Assembly (NCBI GenBank): GCA_009469685.1
Contig: SSTA01000021.1
Location: 1 to 17,971, forward strand
Direction: 5' to 3'
Length of the DNA stretch: 17,971 nt
Source of the DNA: Azonexaceae bacterium
GTDB taxonomy: Bacteria; Pseudomonadota; Gammaproteobacteria; Burkholderiales; Rhodocyclaceae
Shown: one piece after another, positions 9,799-17,487 of the stretch
Layout of the letters: each line of letters begins with the position of its first letter
Position numbering within the stretch: position 1 is the stretch's first letter
Translations under genes and position numbers: made by a program
The notes under the pieces: generated by a model
What the model saw: the letters and a program-made list of their open reading frames with translations, nothing else
The model's database searches: none
What the model was told of the DNA's origin: nothing

Positions 9799-9879
9799 GC
9801 AGAGCCCTTTCCCACGATCCCGGATGGGTTACTATTATCGGATTGGGAACCTCGGGGCGGACGATTGCCGGAGGAAACG

Positions 9880-9900
9880 ATGGGAGATCACGTCGGATGA
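9880..9900 (+). CDS. Six-codon leader ORF coupled to the secretin gene
   Basis: Within the 98 bases between the ATPase and secretin genes, ATG 9880 is preceded by GGAGG ending five bases upstream, the best ribosome-binding site in this part of the window. It reads MGDHVG and stops at TGA 9898-9900, which overlaps the secretin ATG 9897-9899 as ATGA. This looks like a leader peptide that delivers ribosomes to the secretin start. The alternative is that the GGAGG is fortuitous and GGGAG at 9882-9886, ten bases before ATG 9897, does the work. There is no evidence that the peptide itself has a function. Confidence 0.45.
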   Translation: MGDHVG

Positions 9901-11693
9901 TGAAGGGATACGCCGCTGCGGCTGCCGCCACGCTGTTGCTGGCCGCCTGCGCCGCACCGACTCCCCGCGAGCCGACCAAGGGCCACCTCACCTCAGTTGA
10001 CGCCGTGGAGGCGCGGCCCGCGAACATCCCCGCCCCCGTCCAGCAGACACTGGCACTCCCTAAGCCACGCGCCCTCCCCAAGGCGGAAACCTACAGCGTC
10101 GTGGTCAACAACGTCGCGGTAAAAGACCTGCTCTTCGCGCTCGCTCGCGACGCCAAGCTCAATGTCGACATCCACCCCGGGATCAGCGGAACAGTCACCC
10201 TGAACGCCATCGAACAGACGTTACCGCAATTGCTGAATCGCATCGCCAAGCAGGTTGACCTGCGCTTCGAGCTGGACGGCCCCAATCTGGCGGTCATGCC
10301 CGACTCGCCCTTCCTGCGGCATTACAAGGTCGATTACGTCAATCTTGCCCGCAACGTGACCACCACCGTGTCGGCCAATACCCAAATTGCCACCGTCAGC
10401 ACCAGCGCCACTGGCGCGGGAAGCGGACCGGCGGGGGGCAATGTCTCTGCGACGCGAATCGAAAACACCTCCCGCAACCGATTCTGGGAACAGCTCGAAA
10501 AGAACATCAAGGACATCCTGCACGAAACGGACAAGGTGCTGCCCGAAGGCAGTAGCGAGACCGTCACCGAGCAGACGGTCAGCCAGAGCGCCACCGGCGC
10601 GGCGGCGCTGCCCCAGGGCAGCGGACAGAAGGCGACCCAAGCCGTGGCGAGCGCTCTGGCGACCAACCCAAGCCCGGCCAGCGCCAGCCAGGGATCCGGA
10701 ACCACCATCGTACGGCGCAGCACCATCCGTGAGGCGGCTTCCGTCATCGCCAACCCCGAGACGGGAATCGTCACCGTCCGCGCAACCCAGCGCCAGCATG
10801 ACCGCATCCAGGAATTCATCGATCGGGTAGTCAGTTCAGCCCGGCGGCAAGTGATGATCGAGGCCACCATCGTCGAGGTGAAGCTTGCCGACGGCTACGA
10901 ACAGGGAATCGATTGGACGCGGCTGATCGGGTCAGGCCAGTTCTCGCTCGCGATGAATACCTTGCGGGCGACCAACGCAGGCAACAACATGACCTTCACC
11001 GGGAATACGGTCACCGCGGGGGTCCGCCTATTGGAAACCTTCGGAACCACCAAGGTTCTTTCGAGCCCTCGGTTGTCGGTGATGAATAATCAGACCGCCA
11101 TGCTGACCGTGGTGGACAACGTGGTGTACTTCAACGTGAAGGCCGACGTCACCGCAGGCAATCTCAATGCCAATCCCATCATCGCCTATACCACGACCCC
11201 GCAGACCGTGTCGGTCGGGTTGGTCATGGCGGTGACCCCCCAGATAGGCGACAACCAGGACGTCATCCTCAACATCCGACCGACCGTCACCAGCATCTCA
11301 GACTTCGTCACCGACCCGAATCCCAATCTGACCACCGTCAGCAATCGGGTCCCCCAGATCCGCACGCGGGAAATCGAATCGATCATGCGGGTCGCCAATG
11401 GCGAGATCGCCGTTCTTGGCGGCCTCATGGACGATCGCATCGATTACAAGAACAACCGCGTCCCCCTCCTGGGACAGATCCCTGTGGTCGGCGAGGTCTT
11501 CACCAATCGCAACAATGCGGCGACCAAGTCCGAGCTGGTCATCTTCCTGCGCCCCATCGTCATCCGGGAGGCCAGCCTGGCCGGAGACTATTCCGGTTTG
11601 CGGGGCTACCTTCCCGACGGCAGCTTCTTCCCTCAGCCTCCCGAGGCAAGGCCTTTTGCCATCGTTCCGGGGCGTCAGCCGGAAAACCCATGA
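9897..11693 (+). CDS. mshL: MshL-type outer-membrane secretin, lipoprotein
   Basis: A 598-residue secretin that forms the outer-membrane channel for an MSHA-like pilus or pseudopilus. A lipoprotein signal (LLLAAC, Cys18) is followed by an STN/N0-like domain (about 66-135, YSVVVNNVAVKDLLFALA). A Ser/Thr-rich insert (about 153-270) contains RFWEQLEKNIKDIL, characteristic of MshL. Then come the N1 part (TIREAASVIANPETGIVTV) and the secretin core with VMIEATIVEV, FGTTKVLSSPRLSVMNNQTA, VPLLGQIPVVGEVF and ELVIFLRPIVI. The frame opens at ATG 9795, but that would add 34 residues before the signal peptide; tandem ATGs at 9897 and 9900 fit better. The nearby TATTAT at 9833-9838 is a weak -10 candidate. 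Confidence 0.94.
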   Translation: MMKGYAAAAAATLLLAACAAPTPREPTKGHLTSVDAVEARPANIPAPVQQTLALPKPRALPKAETYSVVVNNVAVKDLLFALARDAKLNVDIHPGISGTVTLNAIEQTLPQLLNRIAKQVDLRFELDGPNLAVMPDSPFLRHYKVDYVNLARNVTTTVSANTQIATVSTSATGAGSGPAGGNVSATRIENTSRNRFWEQLEKNIKDILHETDKVLPEGSSETVTEQTVSQSATGAAALPQGSGQKATQAVASALATNPSPASASQGSGTTIVRRSTIREAASVIANPETGIVTVRATQRQHDRIQEFIDRVVSSARRQVMIEATIVEVKLADGYEQGIDWTRLIGSGQFSLAMNTLRATNAGNNMTFTGNTVTAGVRLLETFGTTKVLSSPRLSVMNNQTAMLTVVDNVVYFNVKADVTAGNLNANPIIAYTTTPQTVSVGLVMAVTPQIGDNQDVILNIRPTVTSISDFVTDPNPNLTTVSNRVPQIRTREIESIMRVANGEIAVLGGLMDDRIDYKNNRVPLLGQIPVVGEVFTNRNNAATKSELVIFLRPIVIREASLAGDYSGLRGYLPDGSFFPQPPEARPFAIVPGRQPENP

Positions 11694-11836
11694 GCCGCTT
11701 GCCAGCCCTCATGCGAACAGATGACCTGGCGCTCCGAGGCTCGGCCCCCGCCTGCCGGAAACCCCATCCCGACAGGGATTCAAGTCTCCCACCCCGCGAG
11801 CTGGCTGTTCTCGCGCAAGTCTCGGCCAGATCATGA
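11690..11836 (+). CDS. Candidate 48-residue ORF between secretin and TPR genes
   Basis: This frame exactly fills the 139-base gap. Its ATG (11690-11692) overlaps the secretin TGA as ATGA, and its TGA (11834-11836) overlaps the next ATG as ATGA, the junction style used through the operon. The product starts MSRLPALMRTDDLALRG, is rich in Arg, Pro, Ser and Ala, and has no membrane segment, signal peptide or family motif that I recognise. About two thirds of its third codon positions are G or C, which looks lower than in its neighbours and argues against strong coding selection. It may be a coupling ORF, a small real protein, or chance. Confidence 0.35.
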   Translation: MSRLPALMRTDDLALRGSAPACRKPHPDRDSSLPPRELAVLAQVSARS

Positions 11837-13041
11837 GCCTCCTGATGGACGCCCTCAAACGGGCCGAGGAAAACAAGCAAGACGCCGCGCGCCGTATGAC
11901 CGGGACCGGCCGGCCCGCTCCCGACGGACTGGCCCTGGAGCCCCTGGGTGCTCCCGAAGGCCTCGCGCCCGCCAATAAGGGACCGTCCGCAGCAACCCTC
12001 GAAGCCCCGGTATCTCGCCAAATCCCCGAACAACCCGATGCGATCGACCCCCTCGCCGCGGACGAGAATCGCGAAGCCGTGCGCAATGCCTTCGCCGCCA
12101 AAGCTCCCGTCGGCCCCCAGCGTCCTCTGAAGTTGCTGCTCGGCTTGCTGGCTCTGGCCGCTCTGGCAATTGGCGCTTATGTCTGGTGGGAGCTCAACAG
12201 GATGGGCCGTTCGACCCTCTCGCCGCCCTCTGAATCGGCGCGTCCGCTCGCCTCTCCACCCCCGCTGCCTGCGGCAGCGCCGCCTTCACCCGCCCCGGCT
12301 CCGCCGGTCGCTGCCGTCCCGCCTCCCCCGACACCAACCAGTTTGCCGCAGCGGCCGCTTGCCCTCGAAACTCCGGCGCCGGGTTCGGGCGTCCCTGCCA
12401 CACCCGAGTTACCCCCCCCGGCAGCCGCAGCCGGAACCCCGGTCAGGATCGTCAAGACCCGCCCCGAACCCGATCCCGCAGTGATGCGGGCCTACGGTCA
12501 CCTACAGGGCAGCGCCCTCGATGCCGCCCGCCAGGATTACGAACAAGCCTTGCGCAAGGACCCCCGCAACCTGGATGCGCTTCTCGGCCTCGCCGCCATC
12601 GCCCAAAGGGAGGGCCGCGCCGGGGATGCGGATCGCTACCATCAACAGGCGCTGGAAGCCGACCCCAAAGATTCGGCAGCCCAGGCCGCGGCCCTCTCCA
12701 CGGCCGCTGCGGTCGATCCGGCAGGTGCCGAAAGCCGCCTCAAGCTGCTCCTTGCAACTCAGCCGGAATCGGCACCCCTCAATTTCGCCCTGGGCAACCT
12801 GTATTCCCGCCAGTCCCGCTGGGGCGAGGCCCAGGCCGCCTACTTCAATGCCGTGACGACGGACGGGGACAATCCGGACTATCTCTTCAATCTGGCAGTC
12901 AGTCTCGACCATCTGCGCCAATCCCGTCTCGCGGCCCAGTACTATCGGCAGGCGCTCGGCGCAGCCGACCGCCGTCCGGCCGCCTTCGACCGCCGACAGG
13001 TCGATTTGCGACTGCGGGATCTCGCGCCTAACGAACGATGA
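11833..13041 (+). CDS. Membrane-anchored TPR protein in the MshN position
   Basis: A 402-residue bitopic protein. It has a short cytoplasmic region starting MSLLMDALKRAEENKQ, a transmembrane helix at about 99-119 (LKLLLGLLALAALAIGAYVWW), a long Pro/Ala-rich periplasmic linker (about 130-205), and TPR repeats at about 216-378 (for example LDAARQDYEQALRKDPRN and SRLAAQYYRQAL). In MSHA loci mshN, also a TPR protein, lies next to mshL and mshE, and TPR pilotins often aid secretin assembly. The N-terminal motif differs from the usual MshN start as I recall it and resembles that of GspB-type proteins (M-S-x-x-x-x-A-L-K-x-A). A role bridging the inner membrane and the secretin is inferred. It overlaps the following ATPase gene by ATGA. 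Confidence 0.85.
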   Translation: MSLLMDALKRAEENKQDAARRMTGTGRPAPDGLALEPLGAPEGLAPANKGPSAATLEAPVSRQIPEQPDAIDPLAADENREAVRNAFAAKAPVGPQRPLKLLLGLLALAALAIGAYVWWELNRMGRSTLSPPSESARPLASPPPLPAAAPPSPAPAPPVAAVPPPPTPTSLPQRPLALETPAPGSGVPATPELPPPAAAAGTPVRIVKTRPEPDPAVMRAYGHLQGSALDAARQDYEQALRKDPRNLDALLGLAAIAQREGRAGDADRYHQQALEADPKDSAAQAAALSTAAAVDPAGAESRLKLLLATQPESAPLNFALGNLYSRQSRWGEAQAAYFNAVTTDGDNPDYLFNLAVSLDHLRQSRLAAQYYRQALGAADRRPAAFDRRQVDLRLRDLAPNER

Positions 13042-14744
13042 ACGCACCCCCGGCCCAACGCCGACCCCTCGGCCAGATTCTGATCGCCGCCGGCATCCTG
13101 TCCGAGGACCAGCTCCGCATCGCCCTGCTCGAGCAGATGAAATCCAACCAGCCTATCGGCAAGTTGCTGGTGTCCCTGGGTTTCGTCACCGAAGCCACGC
13201 TGCGCGAGGCCCTCTCGGAGAACCTCGGCCGCCAGAGCGTCGATCTCGGCCACACGGTGGTGGATCCCCAGGCATTGAAGCTCATCCCCAGGGAGACCGC
13301 CAAGCGCCATCATTTTCTTCCCCTAGACCTGGACCTCCCGAACCGGCGCCTCACGCTGGCGGTGGCCGACACCAACGATATCGTCGGTCTGGATCGGGTA
13401 CGTTCCGCCATCCCGGAAGGCATCGAGCTGGAAACGCTGTTGGCCGGCGAGTCGGAAATCGACCGGGCCATCGACCAGTATTACGGCCACGAACTGTCCA
13501 TCGACGGCATCCTGCACGAAATCGAGACCGGCGAGGTCGACTGGAAAAGCCTCGCAGCCGCCGACGACCAGTACAGCCAACCGGTGGTCCGCCTGATCGA
13601 CTCGATTCTGACCGACGCGGTCAAAAAGGAAGCGTCGGACATCCATTTCGAGCCGGAAGCCAACTTCCTGCGCATCCGCTACCGGATCGACGGCATCCTG
13701 CGCCAGATCCGCGCCCTGCACAAATCCTACTGGCCGGCGATGACGGTGCGGATCAAGGTGCTTTCCGGGATGAACATCGCCGAAATGCGCGCTCCCCAGG
13801 ATGGGCGCATCGGACTTTCGGTCTCCGGCCGGGCAGTGGATTTCCGGGTTGCCTGCCAGCCGACCATCCATGGCGAAAATATCGTCCTGCGCGTCCTCGA
13901 CCGGCAAAAAGGCATCGTCCCCCTGGACGGACTGGGCCTCGCCGACGAGCATCTGCAGCAATTGAAGCTGATGATCGCCCGGCCGGAAGGGATCATTCTG
14001 GTCACCGGCCCCACCGGCAGCGGCAAGACCACGACGCTGTACTCGGTGCTCAACCACATCAACAACGAGGGCATCCACATCATGACCCTCGAGGACCCGG
14101 TCGAATACCCCATGGCCCTGGTCCGCCAGACCTCGGTGGCTGACGCCTCCAAACTCGATTTCGCCAACGGCATCCGCTCGATGATGCGCCAGGACCCGGA
14201 CGTCATCCTGGTGGGCGAGGTCCGCGACGCGGAAACGGCCGAAATGGCCTTCCGCGCCGCCATGACCGGCCACCAGGTCTTCACCACCCTGCATACCAAT
14301 TCGGCCGTCGGCGCGATACCGCGACTGCTCGACATCGGAGTCCTGCCCGACATTCTGGCCGGCAACATCATTGGCGTCATCGCCCAGCGCCTGGTACGGC
14401 GTCTTTGCGACCATTGCAAATCGCCCTATAACGCAGAACCCCACGAAATGCGCCTGATCGGCGTCGCCCCCGAAGATTTCAGGCCGGTGCTGTACCGGGC
14501 GACCGGCTGCGAGCGCTGCGATTTCCAAGGCTACCGGGGCCGCCTGGCGATCATGGAGCTGCTCCGTATCGATGCAGGGCTGGACGAATTGATCGCCCGC
14601 CGCGCCACCATGCACGAAATTCGTTCCCGGGCGCAGCAGCGGGGTTTCACGACCCTCGCCGAAGACGGCCTGCGAAGGGTGCTTGACGGCACGACCTCGC
14701 TGGAGGAGTTGGGCCGCGTCGTGGACCTCACCGACCGGATGTAG
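13038..14744 (+). CDS. mshE: MshE/GspE-type pilus assembly ATPase
   Basis: A 568-residue cytoplasmic ATPase that would power pilus extension. The N-terminal MshEN-like region has two tandem motifs (about 10-33, PLGQILIAAGILSEDQL, and 39-62, PIGKLLVSLGFVTEATL), the region that binds cyclic di-GMP in Vibrio MshE. The ATPase core has DGRIG (255-259), Walker A GPTGSGKT at 324-331, the Asp box TLEDPVEYPM, Walker B VILVGEVRDAETAEMA, and the His box FTTLHTNSA. A zinc-binding pair of CxxC motifs (Cys457/460 and Cys491/494) is typical of GspE and PilB. It starts in an ATGA overlap with the TPR gene and ends with TAG two bases before the platform gene. Confidence 0.95.
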   Translation: MNAPPAQRRPLGQILIAAGILSEDQLRIALLEQMKSNQPIGKLLVSLGFVTEATLREALSENLGRQSVDLGHTVVDPQALKLIPRETAKRHHFLPLDLDLPNRRLTLAVADTNDIVGLDRVRSAIPEGIELETLLAGESEIDRAIDQYYGHELSIDGILHEIETGEVDWKSLAAADDQYSQPVVRLIDSILTDAVKKEASDIHFEPEANFLRIRYRIDGILRQIRALHKSYWPAMTVRIKVLSGMNIAEMRAPQDGRIGLSVSGRAVDFRVACQPTIHGENIVLRVLDRQKGIVPLDGLGLADEHLQQLKLMIARPEGIILVTGPTGSGKTTTLYSVLNHINNEGIHIMTLEDPVEYPMALVRQTSVADASKLDFANGIRSMMRQDPDVILVGEVRDAETAEMAFRAAMTGHQVFTTLHTNSAVGAIPRLLDIGVLPDILAGNIIGVIAQRLVRRLCDHCKSPYNAEPHEMRLIGVAPEDFRPVLYRATGCERCDFQGYRGRLAIMELLRIDAGLDELIARRATMHEIRSRAQQRGFTTLAEDGLRRVLDGTTSLEELGRVVDLTDRM

Positions 14745-14746
14745 CG

Positions 14747-15946
14747 ATGCTCTTCGAGTACAAGGCGGTCAGCGCCGAGGGACGGCGGGTCTTCGGAAGA
14801 ATCGACGCGGTCAATCTGATCGATCTGGAAATGCGCCTCAAGCGCATGGACCTCGACCTGATCACCGGCCAGCCCATCCTCTACCGCAGCCTGTTCGGCG
14901 GCGGCCGAATCCCCCGGCGCGAATTGATCAATTTCTGCTTCCACCTCGAACAACTGACCGCGTCCGGCGTCGCCATCCTGGACGGACTCGCCGACCTGCG
15001 GGACTCCCTCGAGCACCCGCGCTTTCGGGAAATCGTCGCCGGCGTCATCGAGAGCATCGAAGGGGGACAAACCCTTTCCCAGGCGCTGTCTTCCCACCCC
15101 AACGTCTTCAGCCAGGTCTTCGTCAGTCTCATCCGGGCGGGAGAAGCGTCGGGCGACCTGCCGCAAGTGCTCGCCAGCCTCACCGAATCGCTCAAATGGG
15201 AAGACGAACTGGCGGCCCACACCAAGAAGCTCATGCTCTATCCCGCCTTCGTCGGGACGGTGGTACTGACCGCGACCACTTTCCTGATGCTTTACCTGGT
15301 ACCCCAGCTCAAGGTATTCGTGCGTAATATGGGGCAGTCCCTGCCGCCCCAGACCAAGCTCCTCTTTTTCGTTTCCGACACGCTCATCACCTTCTGGCCG
15401 CTGCTGATCGCCATCCCGGTCGTCGCCGCACTGGGGCTTCAGGTCGCCGTCCAGTCGAATCCGCTGACCCGAATCTGGTTGGACGGGGTGATTCTTCGCC
15501 TCCCCGTCGTGGGCGAGATTCTCAAGAAGATCGCTCTCTCCCGCTTCGCCGGCACCTTCGCGATGCTCTACGCTTCGGGCATCCCGGTGCTCGAATCGAT
15601 CCGCAGTACGCAGGACGTGGTCGGCAATCGGATCGTCAGGCAGGCGCTGGAGAAAGTCGAAGTGGCGATTCGGGAAGGCAAGAACGTGACCCAGGCGTTT
15701 CGCGATGTCGGGCTCTTTCCTCCGCTCATCATCCGCATGCTGCGGGTCGGAGAAAACACCGGCAGCCTGGACCGAGCCCTGCGCAACGTCAGCTACTTCT
15801 ACAATCGGGACGTCCGGGAATCCGTCGAGCGATCCCAGGCCCTCATCGAGCCGCTGCTTACCCTGCTGCTCGGCGCCCTCCTGGGCTGGATCATGTTGTC
15901 GGTCATCGGGCCCATCTACGACGTCATCAGCAGGCTCAAGACGTGA
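14747..15946 (+). CDS. mshG: MshG/GspF-type inner-membrane platform protein
   Basis: A 399-residue polytopic platform protein that couples the ATPase to pilus assembly. It shows the duplicated GspF domain: first copy about 60-190 (FCFHLEQLTASGVAILDGL, SLIRAGEASGDLP), and second copy about 265-395 (FAGTFAMLYASGIPVLESI, RMLRVGENTGSLDRAL). Membrane segments are around 160-185, 213-235 and the C-terminal LLTLLLGALLGWIMLSVIGP. The N-terminus MLFEYKAVSAEGRRVFGRI is the usual F-family start and length is normal. The ATG lies two bases after the mshE stop, and the stop overlaps the next start as GTGA. Confidence 0.95.
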   Translation: MLFEYKAVSAEGRRVFGRIDAVNLIDLEMRLKRMDLDLITGQPILYRSLFGGGRIPRRELINFCFHLEQLTASGVAILDGLADLRDSLEHPRFREIVAGVIESIEGGQTLSQALSSHPNVFSQVFVSLIRAGEASGDLPQVLASLTESLKWEDELAAHTKKLMLYPAFVGTVVLTATTFLMLYLVPQLKVFVRNMGQSLPPQTKLLFFVSDTLITFWPLLIAIPVVAALGLQVAVQSNPLTRIWLDGVILRLPVVGEILKKIALSRFAGTFAMLYASGIPVLESIRSTQDVVGNRIVRQALEKVEVAIREGKNVTQAFRDVGLFPPLIIRMLRVGENTGSLDRALRNVSYFYNRDVRESVERSQALIEPLLTLLLGALLGWIMLSVIGPIYDVISRLKT

Positions 15947-17487
15947 GCGGCAAGCGCATCCTTTATCTCAACGGCCACCAGCTCACCGCCTATGCCTGGG
16001 CGCCGGCGGGCCTGGTCCTGGAAGGAGAATTCGACGCCAGTCCGGACGGCTTGGCGGCCTCTGCCGCTTATCTCCGGACCGCTGGTGCCGTCCCCTGTTA
16101 CCTGCTCTGCAACGTCGCAGAGGAAGCCCATCAGATCGAGACGATTCCCTTTCTGCGGGGGGGCGATCGCCAGACGCTGCTGGCCCGCCGCTGCGGCCAG
16201 GCATTTTTCGGCACGCCGCTCACGGCCGTGCGCTCTTTGGGCTACGAGAAGGATAGGCGACGCAACGAAAAAGTCCTCTTGGCCGCCCTCACCGCTCCCG
16301 CCCAGATCCAACCCTGGCTCAATGCCGTAGCCACTGCAGCAGCGCCCCTGGCGGGAATCTACACGGTGTCCCAACTCGGCGGCACCTTGCTGCGCGCCCT
16401 GGTCAAACCGCCGGCCCGCTGCCTCCTCATCACGCTGCAGGATCAAGGGATACGGGAGAGCTACCTGGTCGACGGCATCCCGGTATTTTCCCGCATCGCC
16501 CCCTCCTACGATGCCAGCGAGGCCGGGCTCGCGGCGACCTTGGCGGCCGAAGCGCCGAAACTCCAGCAATATCTGATCGCCCAGCGCCTGATCAGTCGCA
16601 ACGAGGTCTTGCCCGTTTGCATCGTCGCTCCCGGCGCTGCGGTCCGGGCCATCTCCGTGGCGTGCCGAGGCACCGCCACCCTGCAATACGAGGTCGTCGA
16701 TTGCGCCACCGCCGCTCAACGCATCGGCCTCAAGACCGTCCCCAACAACGGCCAGGGCGAAGTCCTCTTCGCCTTTCTCCTGGGCAAGGCGCCGCCCCGG
16801 GAACAGTTCGCCCCCGCCGAATCCCGGCGCGACTTCGGCATCTATCGCCTCAAACAAGGGCTCATTGCTGCTGGAGCGCTCGCCGTCATGGCGGCGGTTC
16901 TATTTGCCGGCAAGCAACTCGCGGAGACCTATTCCGATCGGGGCGACATCGCCGATCTCGCGCGTCTGGAGCTCGATCAGCGGCAACGGTATCAACAAAT
17001 CACCGCCACCTTCCCCCAGTTGGGACTTGATAATGACGCCCTCCGGGCGGCCGCCGACCGGTACCGGGTGCTGCAGCGCCTTCCTGCTGGGCCGGGAGGG
17101 TTTTACCAGTCTCTGGGATCGGCGATGGACGTTTCACCGGCCATCGAACTCGATGCGCTCGAATGGAGCCTGGGCTTGCCCAAGGCCGCCGCGTCAGGGA
17201 CGCCGTCCTCGCCCCCCGGCCCCGGGTCCTTGCCCCCCTCAGCAGGCGAGTCCCTCGTCGTCCGCGGCAGGGTGTCCCTGGGACGCGAGAGCGACGCGCG
17301 AAGCATTCTGGCTGCCTTCGATGCCTTCGTGTCGACCCTGCGGGCTTTGCCGGGCCTCCAGGTGTCGATACGCCAACAGCCCTTCGATCTCGATTCCGGA
17401 CGCAGCCTGCGCGGCGGATCCCGCGAGGAAGAGGGCGCCAAGCCCAAGTCCTTCGTCATCGTCCTGCTGCGAGGTCCCCAGCCATGA
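15943..17487 (+). CDS. GspL/MshI-like bitopic pilus assembly protein
   Basis: A 514-residue protein without a strong family signature. The large N-terminal part (1-300) starts ILYLNGHQLTAYAW and has alternating strands such as CLLITLQDQGIRESYLVDG, reminiscent of the actin-like cytoplasmic domain of PilM/GspL/MshI. One transmembrane helix (about 304-324, QGLIAAGALAVMAAVLFAGK) is followed by a periplasmic half with a coiled stretch (335-375), a Ser/Pro/Gly-rich loop (412-436) and a beta-rich end (SLVVRGRVSLG, PKSFVIVLLRG) like a PilN/GspL ferredoxin-like domain. Its position before a PilO-like gene supports a fused PilM-PilN role in the inner-membrane assembly complex. It starts with GTG 15943 overlapping mshG and ends in an ATGA overlap. 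Confidence 0.7.
   Translation: MSGKRILYLNGHQLTAYAWAPAGLVLEGEFDASPDGLAASAAYLRTAGAVPCYLLCNVAEEAHQIETIPFLRGGDRQTLLARRCGQAFFGTPLTAVRSLGYEKDRRRNEKVLLAALTAPAQIQPWLNAVATAAAPLAGIYTVSQLGGTLLRALVKPPARCLLITLQDQGIRESYLVDGIPVFSRIAPSYDASEAGLAATLAAEAPKLQQYLIAQRLISRNEVLPVCIVAPGAAVRAISVACRGTATLQYEVVDCATAAQRIGLKTVPNNGQGEVLFAFLLGKAPPREQFAPAESRRDFGIYRLKQGLIAAGALAVMAAVLFAGKQLAETYSDRGDIADLARLELDQRQRYQQITATFPQLGLDNDALRAAADRYRVLQRLPAGPGGFYQSLGSAMDVSPAIELDALEWSLGLPKAAASGTPSSPPGPGSLPPSAGESLVVRGRVSLGRESDARSILAAFDAFVSTLRALPGLQVSIRQQPFDLDSGRSLRGGSREEEGAKPKSFVIVLLRGPQP

Noticed and set aside
9795..9896. 34-residue N-terminal extension of the secretin starting in the ATGA overlap at 9795
   Set aside because: It would bury the lipoprotein signal. 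The strong GGAGG and tandem ATGs near 9897 give a normal lipobox position.
11763..11790. Sequence resembling part of a CRISPR repeat (palindromic atcccgacagggat followed by tcaag)
   Set aside because: There is only one copy, with no regularly spaced repeats and no cas genes in the window.
13323..14615. 430-codon minus-strand open frame opposite the MshE-like gene
   Set aside because: It is the antisense shadow of a well-conserved ATPase; its translation is rich in D, G and H with no coherent domain.
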